From: Pirellulales bacterium
Lineage (GTDB): Bacteria; Planctomycetota; Planctomycetia; Pirellulales; JAEUIK01
DNA length: 64,000 bases
Direction: 5' to 3'
Assembly: GCA_019636335.1 (NCBI GenBank)
Contig: JAHBXR010000001.1
Location: 186,001 to 250,000, forward strand
The position numbers and the translations under genes are program-made. A model generated the notes under the pieces. The model was not told where the DNA came from. It made no database searches and worked only from the letters and a program-made list of their open reading frames with translations. Positions 42,538-56,709 of this stretch are shown in pieces (position 1 is the first letter of the stretch; each line of letters starts with the position of its first letter).

Positions 42538-43098
42538 ATGCAGCGACATGCCATCAAGCGACTTCCGGCCGCACATTTGGCGCTCGTGGGAGTTTGCCTG
42601 GCGGGGGTGGTTGCCATGACCTGGTCGTTCGTAGAGCATCGCCCGGCGACGAGCCTGCCCGCGATTTTTGCACGCGCCGTGACGGTGGAAGCGGCCGCCG
42701 CGGCGGTCTACCTGTTGGCGGTGGGGCTGTTCGCAAGCTTACGTCTGGCACGCGTCCCTGGAACGGCGGCCTTGGCTCAGCGGTTGCTCAAGCCGACGGT
42801 CGCGGTCGAGGCGATGTTAGTGCTTGCATGCACGTCCGTTTTGATTCGAGGCTACTCGTCGCGTGGCTTGCTCGCTGGGCTCGACGTGTTGCTCCCCACG
42901 GTGATCGTCGTAGCGGTCATGTCGATCGCCGTGACCATGGCCACTCGACACGAAGCAGCGGACGATCTCTTGCCGGAGTGGCCGCGTGGAGCATGGCTCT
43001 GGGCGACGAGCCTGGTGCGCATCGCCGCTTGCCTCGTGTTGCTAGGGGCACTCGGATTTCTCGAAGGGCAATCGCTGCCGAACTCGCTCGTCCACTAA
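42538..43098 (+). CDS. membrane protein of unknown function
   Basis: A 186-residue protein with four hydrophobic helices (LALVGVCLAGVVAMTW; AVYLLAVGLFASL; VLLPTVIVVAVMSIAV; WATSLVRIAACLVLLGALGFLEG). The ATG at 42538 is chosen as the first with a matching start of the membrane segment. No family was recognised. The gene is divergent from the metallopeptidase gene (168-bp gap) and convergent with the acylase gene. Confidence 0.55.
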   Translation: MQRHAIKRLPAAHLALVGVCLAGVVAMTWSFVEHRPATSLPAIFARAVTVEAAAAAVYLLAVGLFASLRLARVPGTAALAQRLLKPTVAVEAMLVLACTSVLIRGYSSRGLLAGLDVLLPTVIVVAVMSIAVTMATRHEAADDLLPEWPRGAWLWATSLVRIAACLVLLGALGFLEGQSLPNSLVH

Positions 43099-43129
43099 GT
43101 GTGCGGTCAAGCGGCATGGACGAGCGCGA

Positions 43130-45391
<2,262 letters not shown>

Positions 45392-45607
45392 TCAGGGTGA
45401 CTTTCTGGCTGAGTCAGGTTTGGCGGGAATGTCACATGCTAACCTGCCGGCGGCAGGCGGAGCAAACTTGTGCGGGCAGGGGAACCAGGAGCGGAGAGCC
45501 GAATTCGTTCGCCGGCCGGCCCGATTTGCCTGTCTTCGGTATACTTGCGAGCGAGGCCCGAAGTTTCGTTCCCTCGGCCGGTCTCGTCGCCGCCACACGC
45601 CAAAAAG

Positions 45608-46210
45608 ATGCCACGCACGCGGATTGCCCGATCGCTCGACGCTCTGCTGGCAGAAGTTCGTGCCTGTCGGCATTGCGTGGGCAAGTTGCCGCTCGAGCCC
45701 CGGCCGGTCTTGCGAGCCGGCGCCAACGCCCGGCTCCTGATCGTGGGGCAGGCCCCCGGCACGCGGGTCCACGAGACCGGCATCCCCTGGAACGACCCCA
45801 GCGGCGACCGACTGCGCGAGTGGCTGCGGGTGGATCGCGAGCAGTTCTACGACGAGGACCGCGTCGCCATCATCCCGATGGGCTATTGCTATCCGGGGCG
45901 GGGCAAGTCGGGCGATCTGCCGCCGCGCCGCGAGTGTGCCGAGCTGTGGCTGCCGCGGCTGCTCGAGCATCTGCCGAAGCTGGAGCTGACGCTGCTGGTC
46001 GGCCAGTATGCCCACGCCCATTATCTGGGCGAACGTCGCAAAGCGACGTTGACCGAGACGGTCCGCGCGTGGCGTGAGTATCTGCCCCAGTTCATCCCGC
46101 TGCCGCACCCTTCGCCACGCAACAACATCTGGCTGGCAAAGAACGCCTGGTTCGAAAAAGAAGTCGTGCCGGCGATGCGGCGCAAGTGCCGGAAGTTGAT
46201 GGTGGTGTGA
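45608..46210 (+). CDS. uracil-DNA glycosylase family protein
   Basis: A 200-residue protein. The ATG at 45608 starts close to the first conserved strand. The UDG motifs LLIVGQAPGTRVHETGIPW (motif A region) and PLPHPSPRNNIWL (His motif) are clear. A CRHC pair near the N-terminus resembles part of the Fe-S ligand set of families 4 and 5, although the full four-Cys pattern is not obvious. It likely removes uracil from DNA, or belongs to the related family of unknown specificity. It is divergent from the acylase gene. Confidence 0.8.
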   Translation: MPRTRIARSLDALLAEVRACRHCVGKLPLEPRPVLRAGANARLLIVGQAPGTRVHETGIPWNDPSGDRLREWLRVDREQFYDEDRVAIIPMGYCYPGRGKSGDLPPRRECAELWLPRLLEHLPKLELTLLVGQYAHAHYLGERRKATLTETVRAWREYLPQFIPLPHPSPRNNIWLAKNAWFEKEVVPAMRRKCRKLMVV

Positions 46211-46323
46211 GCGATCGAGCTGCTCACGGCGCATCAGGTGCCAGAATGTTTCAACCTGGCATCGCGATAAGGTAGACTTGGGATGGCAACGAAACCAGAC
46301 GATGGTCGACGATAAGGTGCGCT

Positions 46324-46539
46324 ATGTTTGATCGCATCACGTTCAATTCCGAAATGGTGGAGGGACGTGCGTGCATCCGTGGCATGCGGATGCCGGTATC
46401 CGTGATCGTTAGCCAGATCGCCCACGGCAGCACGTGGGATGAGGTGCTGGCCGAATATCCCGATCTCGAGCGGGACGATATCCAGCAGGCGCTCGATTAT
46501 GCGGCGTGGTTGACGCAGGAAGAAGTCCGCACGCCGTAA
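46324..46539 (+). CDS. DUF433 antitoxin-like protein
   Basis: A 71-residue protein of the DUF433 family (ACIRGMRMPVSVIVSQIAHG, WDEVLAEYPDLERDDIQQALDYAAW). DUF433 proteins carry a winged helix-like fold and act as antitoxins to adjacent PIN-like toxins of the DUF5615 family. The next gene starts 10 bp further. Small size, tight spacing and partner type support a toxin-antitoxin pair. Confidence 0.88.
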   Translation: MFDRITFNSEMVEGRACIRGMRMPVSVIVSQIAHGSTWDEVLAEYPDLERDDIQQALDYAAWLTQEEVRTP

Positions 46540-46548
46540 GTTGCTGAC

Positions 46549-46917
46549 ATGCGTTTGCTGGCCGATATGGGCATTTCGCCGACGGTCGTCCGCGCCCTGC
46601 GAGGCGAGGGACACGATGTCGCCTATCTCCCGGATGTCGGACTTCAACGCTTGTCTGACAGGGATATCTTTTCGCTGCCGGCACGCGAGGATTGCATCGT
46701 GGTGACTGTCGCCCTCGAGTTTGGCGAGATTGTGGCGGCGAGTGCGCCAACGGTAGTCAGCGTCGTGTTGTTGCGACTGCGCAGTATGCGTGCGCAATTC
46801 GTCATGCAACGGTTGGCTATCGTCTTGCCAGATGTGACGGAAGCGCTGGAAGCGGGCGCTGTGGTTGTCGTCGAGGACACACGGCACCGGGTGCGAAAGC
46901 TGCCGATAGGCGGTTAG
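46549..46917 (+). CDS. DUF5615 PIN-like toxin protein
   Basis: A 122-residue protein of the DUF5615/PIN-like group (RLLADMGISPTVVRALRGEGHDVAYL, DRDIFSLPAREDCIVVTVALEFGE). The acidic residues LLADMG, DRD and E/D of the core fit a metal-dependent RNase. It is the expected toxin partner of the DUF433 gene upstream. Its stop overlaps that of the convergent secretin-like gene by about 4 nt. Confidence 0.85.
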   Translation: MRLLADMGISPTVVRALRGEGHDVAYLPDVGLQRLSDRDIFSLPAREDCIVVTVALEFGEIVAASAPTVVSVVLLRLRSMRAQFVMQRLAIVLPDVTEALEAGAVVVVEDTRHRVRKLPIGG

Positions 46918-47708
46918 TCCGCCGATTTCTCGACCAGTTCGGCGGTGACGAGGAGCAGGACCTCGATCTCATTTTCTTTCTCGCGCCGTTCGGTTGCGTG
47001 CTGAGTGACCTCGATTCGCTTTTCTGTTTGGCTCACGGCCCCCATCTGGCCCGATTTCAGATCAAAGCTCGTGTCGAATTCTGTGGTACGGAGGTAGCGT
47101 GGTAAGCCGCGTTCTGGGGAGTATTCTGCGCTGGAGGAGCGCACCGCGTGCCGATAGTCGAGGTGGATGGTTCCGTCGTCGAGGAGCCGCGCCGTACAGT
47201 GAATTCTGGTGCCGGCGTGGATCATCTCCACGGTGCTCTCGCCCTGGGGCTGGGGGACTCGCATGGGGATCTCGGGTCCAACTCGTATCGAGGCCGGTTT
47301 GCCTGTCGTTACGACAATCTCGGAACTCGATAAGACCTTGGCGAGTTGGTTCTTGAGTAGCGCATCAAAGAACTTGCGGACGTGCCGTGTCGCGGCAGGA
47401 TCGTCAGGGGAGGACGCAATCAATGCCGCCATTGAGGTTGGTACGGCAGCAGTAGAGTTTTCACCTTCTTCGGCGGCGCCATCGATGCGTGCGAAATCGA
47501 TGCCCAAGGTACGCATCTTTGTTCGCGATACCTCGATGACCTCCGCCTTCACCAGGACCTGGCGCTGATCGAGCGGTGCCTGCTGGACTATGGCGTCCGT
47601 AGCCACGGGCTTTGCCGGTGCGCAAGGCTCTCCCGCCGCTGCACGCAGCGCGGCCGCGCTGCTGAGTACCGCGGTGACGAACAGCGCAAATAACAAGTAG
47701 GTCCGCAT
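46914..47708 (-). CDS. secretin-like exported protein (type II/III secretin domain)
   Basis: A 264-residue protein with a signal peptide (TYLLFALFVTAVLSSAAALRAA). Residues ~55-260 carry the secretin beta-barrel-like sequence: RQVLVKAEVIEVSRTKMRTLGIDF, KVLSSSEIVVTTGKPASIRVG and IEVLLLVTAELVEKS. No N0-N3 domains and no clear lipid anchor, so it is much shorter than a GspD-type secretin. It may be an accessory outer-membrane pore subunit, or a lone secretin-domain protein as seen in planctomycetes. The start at 47708 is the preferred ATG. Confidence 0.72.
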   Translation of the reverse strand: MRTYLLFALFVTAVLSSAAALRAAAGEPCAPAKPVATDAIVQQAPLDQRQVLVKAEVIEVSRTKMRTLGIDFARIDGAAEEGENSTAAVPTSMAALIASSPDDPAATRHVRKFFDALLKNQLAKVLSSSEIVVTTGKPASIRVGPEIPMRVPQPQGESTVEMIHAGTRIHCTARLLDDGTIHLDYRHAVRSSSAEYSPERGLPRYLRTTEFDTSFDLKSGQMGAVSQTEKRIEVTQHATERREKENEIEVLLLVTAELVEKSAD

Positions 47709-48028
47709 GAACCTGCCTCCGTGTCGACGAGAAGGGGCGAGACGAGCGCACCAACGTGGGTCCGCTCGTATATCGCCCGGCCGCGAGGCCGACAATGGCA
47801 ACTTCGCAGCTAGCAAGGTCAGACGGCGGGAATCCCCGGCCGGACCTGGAAAAGAAGCGGGGTTGGATTTTCCCTTGCCAGCTTGAAAGCGTCGCCGCGG
47901 TCGGACAGACTGAAACGCTGCCGGCCAGGGGAGAGTAGATGCCTGTGCAGGACTCCTTCCCCCCGAGCCGGCCGCTTGCCTCCAACCACTGCCTTATCCC
48001 AGGTCACACCAGCCCCAGGGCATACGCC
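47709..48028. other. intergenic region between divergent genes
   Basis: About 320 bp with no recognised element. A continuous frame extends from 47939 into the next gene, but the first 30 codons look untranslated (no conserved character). Promoters for both flanking genes are expected here. Confidence 0.45.
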
Positions 48029-48307
48029 ATGTACGATCCGAACGTGAATTACGAGCTTCTGCCCACGCCCCCGCAGGACGAGACTGAAGTCAACCTGCGG
48101 AGTTATTTCAGCCGCCTCTCGGACGAGCGTCTGATGGAGTACGACCCCGACTGGACCGACGAGCAGGTCATGGCGTGGGACGACAACTTCACCAGCGACG
48201 GCGAGCTGTTCCTGATCTGCTGCGAGCGCGAGGTGGACGTCGCCGAGTACCGCCGCGTGCTGGTCGAACACATGACGTTGCGCCAACTGACGCCAACGGC
48301 CAAGTAG
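48029..48307 (+). CDS. small acidic hypothetical protein
   Basis: A 92-residue soluble, acidic protein ([21 protein letters not shown], then [18 protein letters not shown]). It has a Cys pair (LICCE) and an ordered C-terminus ([18 protein letters not shown]). The ATG at 48029 is preferred; the frame starts at 47939. No family was recognised. It is followed by a type B palindrome. Confidence 0.45.
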   Translation: MYDPNVNYELLPTPPQDETEVNLRSYFSRLSDERLMEYDPDWTDEQVMAWDDNFTSDGELFLICCEREVDVAEYRRVLVEHMTLRQLTPTAK

Positions 48308-48340
48308 TTGGCTCGTAGCTCGATGCCGGGTGACAACGGC

Positions 48341-48369
48341 TTGCACAGACTGGACAGCCTGTGCCACTC
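48341..48369. repeat. type B palindrome (inverse orientation)
   Basis: TTGCACAGACTGGACAGCCT and on to GTGCCACTC; the same family as 56604 and 59474 in the opposite orientation, lying between the stops of two convergent genes. Confidence 0.75.
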
Positions 48370-48372
48370 GCG

Positions 48373-49653
48373 CTACCAGATCTTGAGCGACGCTTCGAAC
48401 AGCGCTGCCAGGTCGGCTTCGTTCGCCGGGCGCGGCGAGAGCTTCGTCACTCGATGTTGCGGCAGCGTGCCCTGCGCCAGGGCAGGCACGTCGGCGCGGG
48501 TAAATCCGATCGCTTCCAGACCGCTGGGCAGCTCGAGCTTTTGCATCAGCTCGATCAGCCGGCCGACGAGCAATTCGGCGGCATCCTCGGGACGCGCCCC
48601 TTGCACGTCGGCCCCCAGTAGTTCCGCGGCACGCAGGTGACGCTCGGGACCGGCCGGCGCTGTGAAGCGGAAGACCGCCGGCGCGGTCAGCACGACCGAA
48701 ATACCGTGTGGCACCAGGGGGTGATCGTCGGGATAGCCAGGGGGCTGGTAGGCACGCACCATGCCGCTGACGGGATACGACATGCCGTGGCAGAGGTGTA
48801 CGCCCGCGTTGCCGAAGCCCATGCCGGCGAAGGCGCTCGCCAGGAGCATATTCCCGCGAGCTTCGTCGTCGCTCGTATCGCGATAGGCCCGCAGCAGGTA
48901 CTGCTGCACGAGGGCGATGGCGCGCTCGGCCCAGATGTCGCTGATGGGATTGGCCCCTTGGTAGGCGGGACGCAGGATCGGCCGCGCGGGCAAAGGACGC
49001 TCGAAGTAGGGCAGCGCAGTGTACGACTCGAGCGCGTGGCACAACACGTCGAGTCCCGTGGCGGCCGCCACCAGCGGGGGCATCGTCCGCGTGTTCTCGG
49101 GATCGACGATGCCCAGCGTGGGCTTCAGCCGGCGATCGGCGATGCCGGTCTTGGCATGCATCTCGACGAGATCGAAGATCGCCACGCCCGTGGTCTCGCT
49201 GCCGGTGCCGGCGGTCGTGGGAATGGCCACGAGGGGCTTCAAGGGCCCCGGCACCGGTTTGCCTTCACCCAGCGGTGCGTTTACATAGGCGAGAAAATCG
49301 GCCGGGTGGCTCGAGTAGAGATTGGCCGCTTTGGTGGTGTCGATCGTCGAGCCACCCCCCACCGCGACGAAGGCGTCGTACTGTCCCTCGATCGCCACCT
49401 CGATCGCCTCGCGGAACGAGGCGTCGGTCGGCTCGACGCGGACACGATCGAACAGTTCGTACGAGATCCGCTCGCGCTCGAGTGATTCGCGAACCGTCGC
49501 CACGGGGGGGAGTTGGGCCAGTTGGCGATCGGTGAGCACGAGGACGTGCCGCGCGCCGAGATCGGCCAGGTCCATGCCCACCTCGCGCGTTGCCCCGGCG
49601 CCGAACCGCAGGTTCGAGGTCGCCATTTCGAAGGCCGTGTCGCGCTGTGGCAT
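48373..49653 (-). CDS. hydroxyacid-oxoacid transhydrogenase-type iron alcohol dehydrogenase
   Basis: A 426-residue iron-containing alcohol dehydrogenase. It matches the HOT subfamily (ADHFE1): SNLRFGAGATREVGMDLADLG, VLTDRQLAQLPPV, AVGGGSTIDTTKAANLYSS, IPTTAGTGSETTGVAIFD, and the metal-binding HALESY, FGNAGVHLCHGMSYP and HPLVPHGISV. HOT enzymes couple oxidation of 4-hydroxybutyrate to reduction of 2-oxoglutarate. The start at 49653 is the ATG matching the family N-terminus. It lies 37 bp downstream of ugd. Confidence 0.9.
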   Translation of the reverse strand: MPQRDTAFEMATSNLRFGAGATREVGMDLADLGARHVLVLTDRQLAQLPPVATVRESLERERISYELFDRVRVEPTDASFREAIEVAIEGQYDAFVAVGGGSTIDTTKAANLYSSHPADFLAYVNAPLGEGKPVPGPLKPLVAIPTTAGTGSETTGVAIFDLVEMHAKTGIADRRLKPTLGIVDPENTRTMPPLVAAATGLDVLCHALESYTALPYFERPLPARPILRPAYQGANPISDIWAERAIALVQQYLLRAYRDTSDDEARGNMLLASAFAGMGFGNAGVHLCHGMSYPVSGMVRAYQPPGYPDDHPLVPHGISVVLTAPAVFRFTAPAGPERHLRAAELLGADVQGARPEDAAELLVGRLIELMQKLELPSGLEAIGFTRADVPALAQGTLPQHRVTKLSPRPANEADLAALFEASLKIW

Positions 49654-49690
49654 TGAGGAGTGGTCAGTGGTCAGTGCTGTTGTTTTGATC

Positions 49691-51007
49691 TTACTTCGGT
49701 TGCACGGTCTGGCGGCCGATGCTGTAGTATGTGAACCCGTGCTCGACCATGTTTGCCGGCTCGTAGACGTTGCGGCCATCGAACACGACCGGCGAACGCA
49801 TCAGGCTGCGCATGGCGTCGAAGTCGGGATTACGAAACTCTTCCCATTCGGTCATGATCACGAGCGCGTCGACATTCTGCAAGGCGTCGTAAGGGACGTC
49901 GGCATAGCCGAGCCGGTCGCCGTAGTCGCGCCGGATGTGGGGCATTCCCTCGGGATCGTGTACGACGAGCGTCGCGCCGCGCTTGAGCAACTCGTCGATC
50001 ATCAAGCGGGCCGGGGCCTCGCGGGTATCGTCCGTGCGCGGCTTGAACGCCAGGCCCCATATGGCCAGACGTTTGCCCGCCAGGTCGTTGCGGAAGTGCG
50101 CTTCGATCTTGGGGAGCAGAATCGTCTTTTGCCGCGAGTTGACCGTTTCGACCGCCTGGATCAGCGGCATGGCCTCATCGTGTTCGCGTCCCATGGCGAG
50201 AATCGCCCGCGTGTCCTTGGGAAAACAACTTCCCCCATAGCCGACTCCCGGAAAGAGAAAGGCGAAGCCGATGCGGGCGTCGTGGCCGATGCCGCGGCGC
50301 ACGTCGTTGATATCGGCTCCCATCTTCTCGCACAGGTTGGCCGCTTCGTTGATGAAGCTGATCTTCGTCGCCAGCAGGGCATTGGCCACGTACTTGGTCG
50401 TCTCGGCACTCTCGGGCGACATGACCAGGAAGGGCTTTTCCGTGCGCAGGAAGGGGGCGTAGAGCTCGTTGAGCACGTCGGCGACTCGCTCGTCGCGGAC
50501 GCCGACCACAACGCGATCGGGCTTGCGGCAGTCCTCGAGCGCCGTGCCTTCCTTGAGAAACTCGGGATTGCTGGCCACGTGGCAGTCGCGGCCCGACCGA
50601 TCGCGCAGACGGCGGGCCACGGCCGCATTCGTACCGACCGGCACCGTGCTCTTGATCACCACGATGGCATCTTCGCGCAGGTGGGGGGCGAGCGTGTCGA
50701 CGACGTTCCACAGGCTCGACAAATCGGCGGCGCCGTGATCGTCGCTCGGCGTGCCGACCGCCAGAAAGACGAGATCGGCCGGCTCGGCGGCTTCGCCCAA
50801 GTCGGTGGTGAAGTGGAGCCGTTGCCGCGCGATGTTACGCTCGACGAGCTCGGTCAGACCTGGTTCGTAGATCGGGATCTCGCCGCGGCGCAGACGCTCG
50901 ATCTTCTTGGCGTCGATATCAACGCACGTGACGTGATTGCCGCTATCGGCAAAGCAGGTGCCGGTGACGAGTCCTACATATCCGGTGCCCACGACGGCGA
51001 TACGCAT
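49691..51007 (-). CDS. ugd: UDP-glucose 6-dehydrogenase
   Basis: A 438-residue enzyme oxidising UDP-glucose to UDP-glucuronate. Seen: [15 protein letters not shown] (NAD site), [52 protein letters not shown] with the catalytic Cys, and [14 protein letters not shown]. The ATG at 51007 is preferred to a GTG nine bases upstream. With gmd upstream it supplies nucleotide sugars for envelope or exopolysaccharide. Confidence 0.96.
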   Translation of the reverse strand: MRIAVVGTGYVGLVTGTCFADSGNHVTCVDIDAKKIERLRRGEIPIYEPGLTELVERNIARQRLHFTTDLGEAAEPADLVFLAVGTPSDDHGAADLSSLWNVVDTLAPHLREDAIVVIKSTVPVGTNAAVARRLRDRSGRDCHVASNPEFLKEGTALEDCRKPDRVVVGVRDERVADVLNELYAPFLRTEKPFLVMSPESAETTKYVANALLATKISFINEAANLCEKMGADINDVRRGIGHDARIGFAFLFPGVGYGGSCFPKDTRAILAMGREHDEAMPLIQAVETVNSRQKTILLPKIEAHFRNDLAGKRLAIWGLAFKPRTDDTREAPARLMIDELLKRGATLVVHDPEGMPHIRRDYGDRLGYADVPYDALQNVDALVIMTEWEEFRNPDFDAMRSLMRSPVVFDGRNVYEPANMVEHGFTYYSIGRQTVQPK

Positions 51008-51235
51008 ACGTGCCACTTTCTGTACGTTCAGTGAGGGCTTACAACCGAATCATCCTGAATTATAGAACGCTCCCCGGGCGCCAGATTGTGCCCTAAAATC
51101 GATTCCAAGCGTCACAGATGTACGGGAAACTGGCCCGGGCGGCGAGCCCAGCTTGTCGCGAGCGAAGCAGGGTGCAAGCTGCGCAAAATGCGAAGATTGA
51201 GGGCCGCGTTGCATCGCGTCGCGTGGTATTGCGGG

Positions 51236-52288
<1,053 letters not shown>

Positions 52289-52295
52289 TTATTCA

Positions 52296-52361
52296 CCACG
52301 ACGACACCACGAAAAGATTTTCAACCAGAAAACCCTACGTCGTGCCGTGGTGTCGTCGTGG
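52296..52361. repeat. 16-bp perfect inverted repeat (type E)
   Basis: CCACGACGACACCACG at 52296-52311 and its exact complement at 52346-52361, with a 34-nt spacer. A third partial copy (CGACACCACGGCAC) starts near 52380. It lies between gyrA and gmd. Confidence 0.8.
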
Positions 52362-52425
52362 TCAGACAATTCTCTACTGCGACACCACGGCACGGCGCAG
52401 GGCTGCGGGATTCGTCTGAAAAGTA

Positions 52426-55167
<2,742 letters not shown>

Positions 55168-55265
55168 CGCTCATCCTCTTGGCTGGCCGTGATGGAAGGG
55201 GTCGAAACGAGGGCGCCGCGCCTCGTTGCGCGTGTCCTCCGGCGGGTTGCCGCGTCCCCTTCGCG

Positions 55266-55287
55266 AAAACGGAAAATATACCGTTTT
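55266..55287. promoter_or_regulatory. AT-rich dyad upstream of gyrA
   Basis: AAAACGG, eight bases AAAATATA, then CCGTTTT form a perfect 7-bp dyad about 100 nt before the gyrA start. It could hold a -10-like box or bind a regulator; the position fits the gyrA promoter region. Confidence 0.4.
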
Positions 55288-55395
55288 TGGCCCAGATTCA
55301 CAACCGGCTGGGGCGATTCCCGCAGGGCGTTTTTCTGGTTGTTTCAGGCCACTTCGACGGGCGTCGTCGAGTGTCAAGAACTGCGTCATGCGTCG

Positions 55396-55623
55396 CTATT
55401 CCGCAAGCTTCTTGAATGCCTTGGAATACTTGGCGTTGACCTTCTTGCGCGCCGTGCGGACGCGAGACTTGTGGTCCACGTCTCCGACCGGCACCACCAT
55501 AATCGATCGGCCGTCGGTCGTGATCTCCAATGGAGCCTCAGGGCTGATCTTCAACAAATCGAGGATCGGCCGATCGATGACCAACGCCCAACTGTTGCCG
55601 TGCTTCACCAGGTTCTTGATCAT
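55396..55623 (-). CDS. orphan AbrB/MazE-type antitoxin
   Basis: A 75-residue protein with the swapped-hairpin AbrB/MazE fold: IKNLVKHGNSWALVIDRPILDLLKI, then PLEITTDGRSIMVVPV, and a basic C-terminus (RTARKKVNAKYSKAFKKLAE). The ATG at 55623 has a GAGGAG site about 7 nt upstream. No toxin gene follows or precedes it. Three spaced TACACCATTG-like repeats upstream suggest autoregulation. Confidence 0.85.
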   Translation of the reverse strand: MIKNLVKHGNSWALVIDRPILDLLKISPEAPLEITTDGRSIMVVPVGDVDHKSRVRTARKKVNAKYSKAFKKLAE

Positions 55624-55641
55624 GCTTAGCTCCTCAGGATA

Positions 55642-55672
55642 TACACCATTGGTACACCATTGTAGCACCATA
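55642..55672 (-). promoter_or_regulatory. triple direct repeat, probable autoregulatory operator of the AbrB-type gene
   Basis: TACACCATTG occurs at 55642-55651 and 55653-55662, and an imperfect copy (TAGCACCATA) at 55663-55672, at ~11-bp spacing on one face of the helix. It lies 19-49 nt upstream of the antitoxin start. Confidence 0.55.
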
Positions 55673-55780
55673 TTCAGGGTGAAGGAAACAAGACGGGCCG
55701 AACCCGCGATCGTGGTGACGGACAGTCATTTTGTTTCTGAGGCTGTCCGCGCAACAGAAAAAGCCCCCTCTTCTTTAGTT

Positions 55781-56569
55781 TCAATGCTCGTAGTGAGCAA
55801 TATACCGTTCGACAGCCCAGGGCGCGAGGCGATTGATCCAGTAGAGGAATCTTGCCGACCAACTGGGGAATAGCTCGTGGCGGCCCAATCGAATGGCTCG
55901 CACGGTGCGTTGGGCCACGAGTTCGGCGCTGGCGCCCGTGACGTCGGGCCAGAGATTTTCGCTCCTCGACTCGAGCATGTTGTCGACGAACTCGCTCGCC
56001 GTGCGCGCGGGGCTGACGAGCAGCACGTCGATCCCGTCGCGGACGAATTCGGCTCGCAGCGCCAGGGTCAAACCGCGCAGGGCGAACTTGCTCGCGCCAT
56101 ACTCGCTCATCCGCGGCACGCTCCAGTGCCCCAGGACCGAGCCGATGTTGACGACCATCGGGTTCGTGCCGGCCCGCAGCAGGGGATGCGCCTCGCGGAT
56201 GAATTCGGCCGGCGCGAAGAAGTTGACTTCCATGACGCGGCGCAGCAGTTGCTCATCGGCGTGCGAGAAGAAGCCGAGCGCCCCGGCGCCGGCATTGTTC
56301 ACCAGCAGGTCGAGCCCGCCGTAGAGCGATTTCGCGCGTTCGAGCGCCGCGCGGCGCACCTCGGCCAGCGTGATATCGCCGACCACGACTTCCAAGGTGC
56401 CGCCGGTGGTGACGACCTCGGCAGCCAACTCATCGAGCCGCTCGCGGCGCCGCGCGACGGCGACGCAGCGGGCGCCCTGACGGCACAGCTCGATGACGAG
56501 CGCACGTCCGATCCCGCTCGAGGCGCCCGTGATAATGGCGCGGCAGCCGCGGATCTCGCGTATGGCCAT
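55781..56569 (-). CDS. short-chain dehydrogenase (classical SDR)
   Basis: A 262-residue SDR with complete motifs: ITGASSGIGRALV (cofactor), NNAGAG, NIGSVLG (Ser) and YGASKFAL (Tyr-x-x-x-Lys). The C-terminus (SWSARFLYWINRLAPWAVE) is hydrophobic and may contact membrane. It belongs to the DltE/ short fatty-acid-like subgroup; substrate unknown. The start at 56569 is the ATG giving usual length. Confidence 0.9.
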   Translation of the reverse strand: MAIREIRGCRAIITGASSGIGRALVIELCRQGARCVAVARRRERLDELAAEVVTTGGTLEVVVGDITLAEVRRAALERAKSLYGGLDLLVNNAGAGALGFFSHADEQLLRRVMEVNFFAPAEFIREAHPLLRAGTNPMVVNIGSVLGHWSVPRMSEYGASKFALRGLTLALRAEFVRDGIDVLLVSPARTASEFVDNMLESRSENLWPDVTGASAELVAQRTVRAIRLGRHELFPSWSARFLYWINRLAPWAVERYIAHYEH

Positions 56570-56603
56570 GCGCTCCCTCGCATTCCAGCTTGCTGGGCAA
56601 TCA

Positions 56604-56688
56604 CAAAGTGGCACAGGCTGCCAGCCTGTGCAGGTGATTGAGAACCAATTATTATAAGTTTTGCACAGGCCGGCAGCCTGTGCCGCTT
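56604..56688. repeat. pair of type B palindromes in inverted arrangement
   Basis: AAGTGGCACAGGCTGCCAGC (+CTGTGCA) at 56604-56632 and TGCACAGGCCGGCAGCCTGT (+GCCGCTT) at 56662-56688. The second is the reverse-complement arrangement of the first, with a 29-bp AT-rich spacer (AATTATTATAAG). Confidence 0.85.
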
Positions 56689-56709
56689 GTCTGAGGATAA
56701 CCTTACGGC

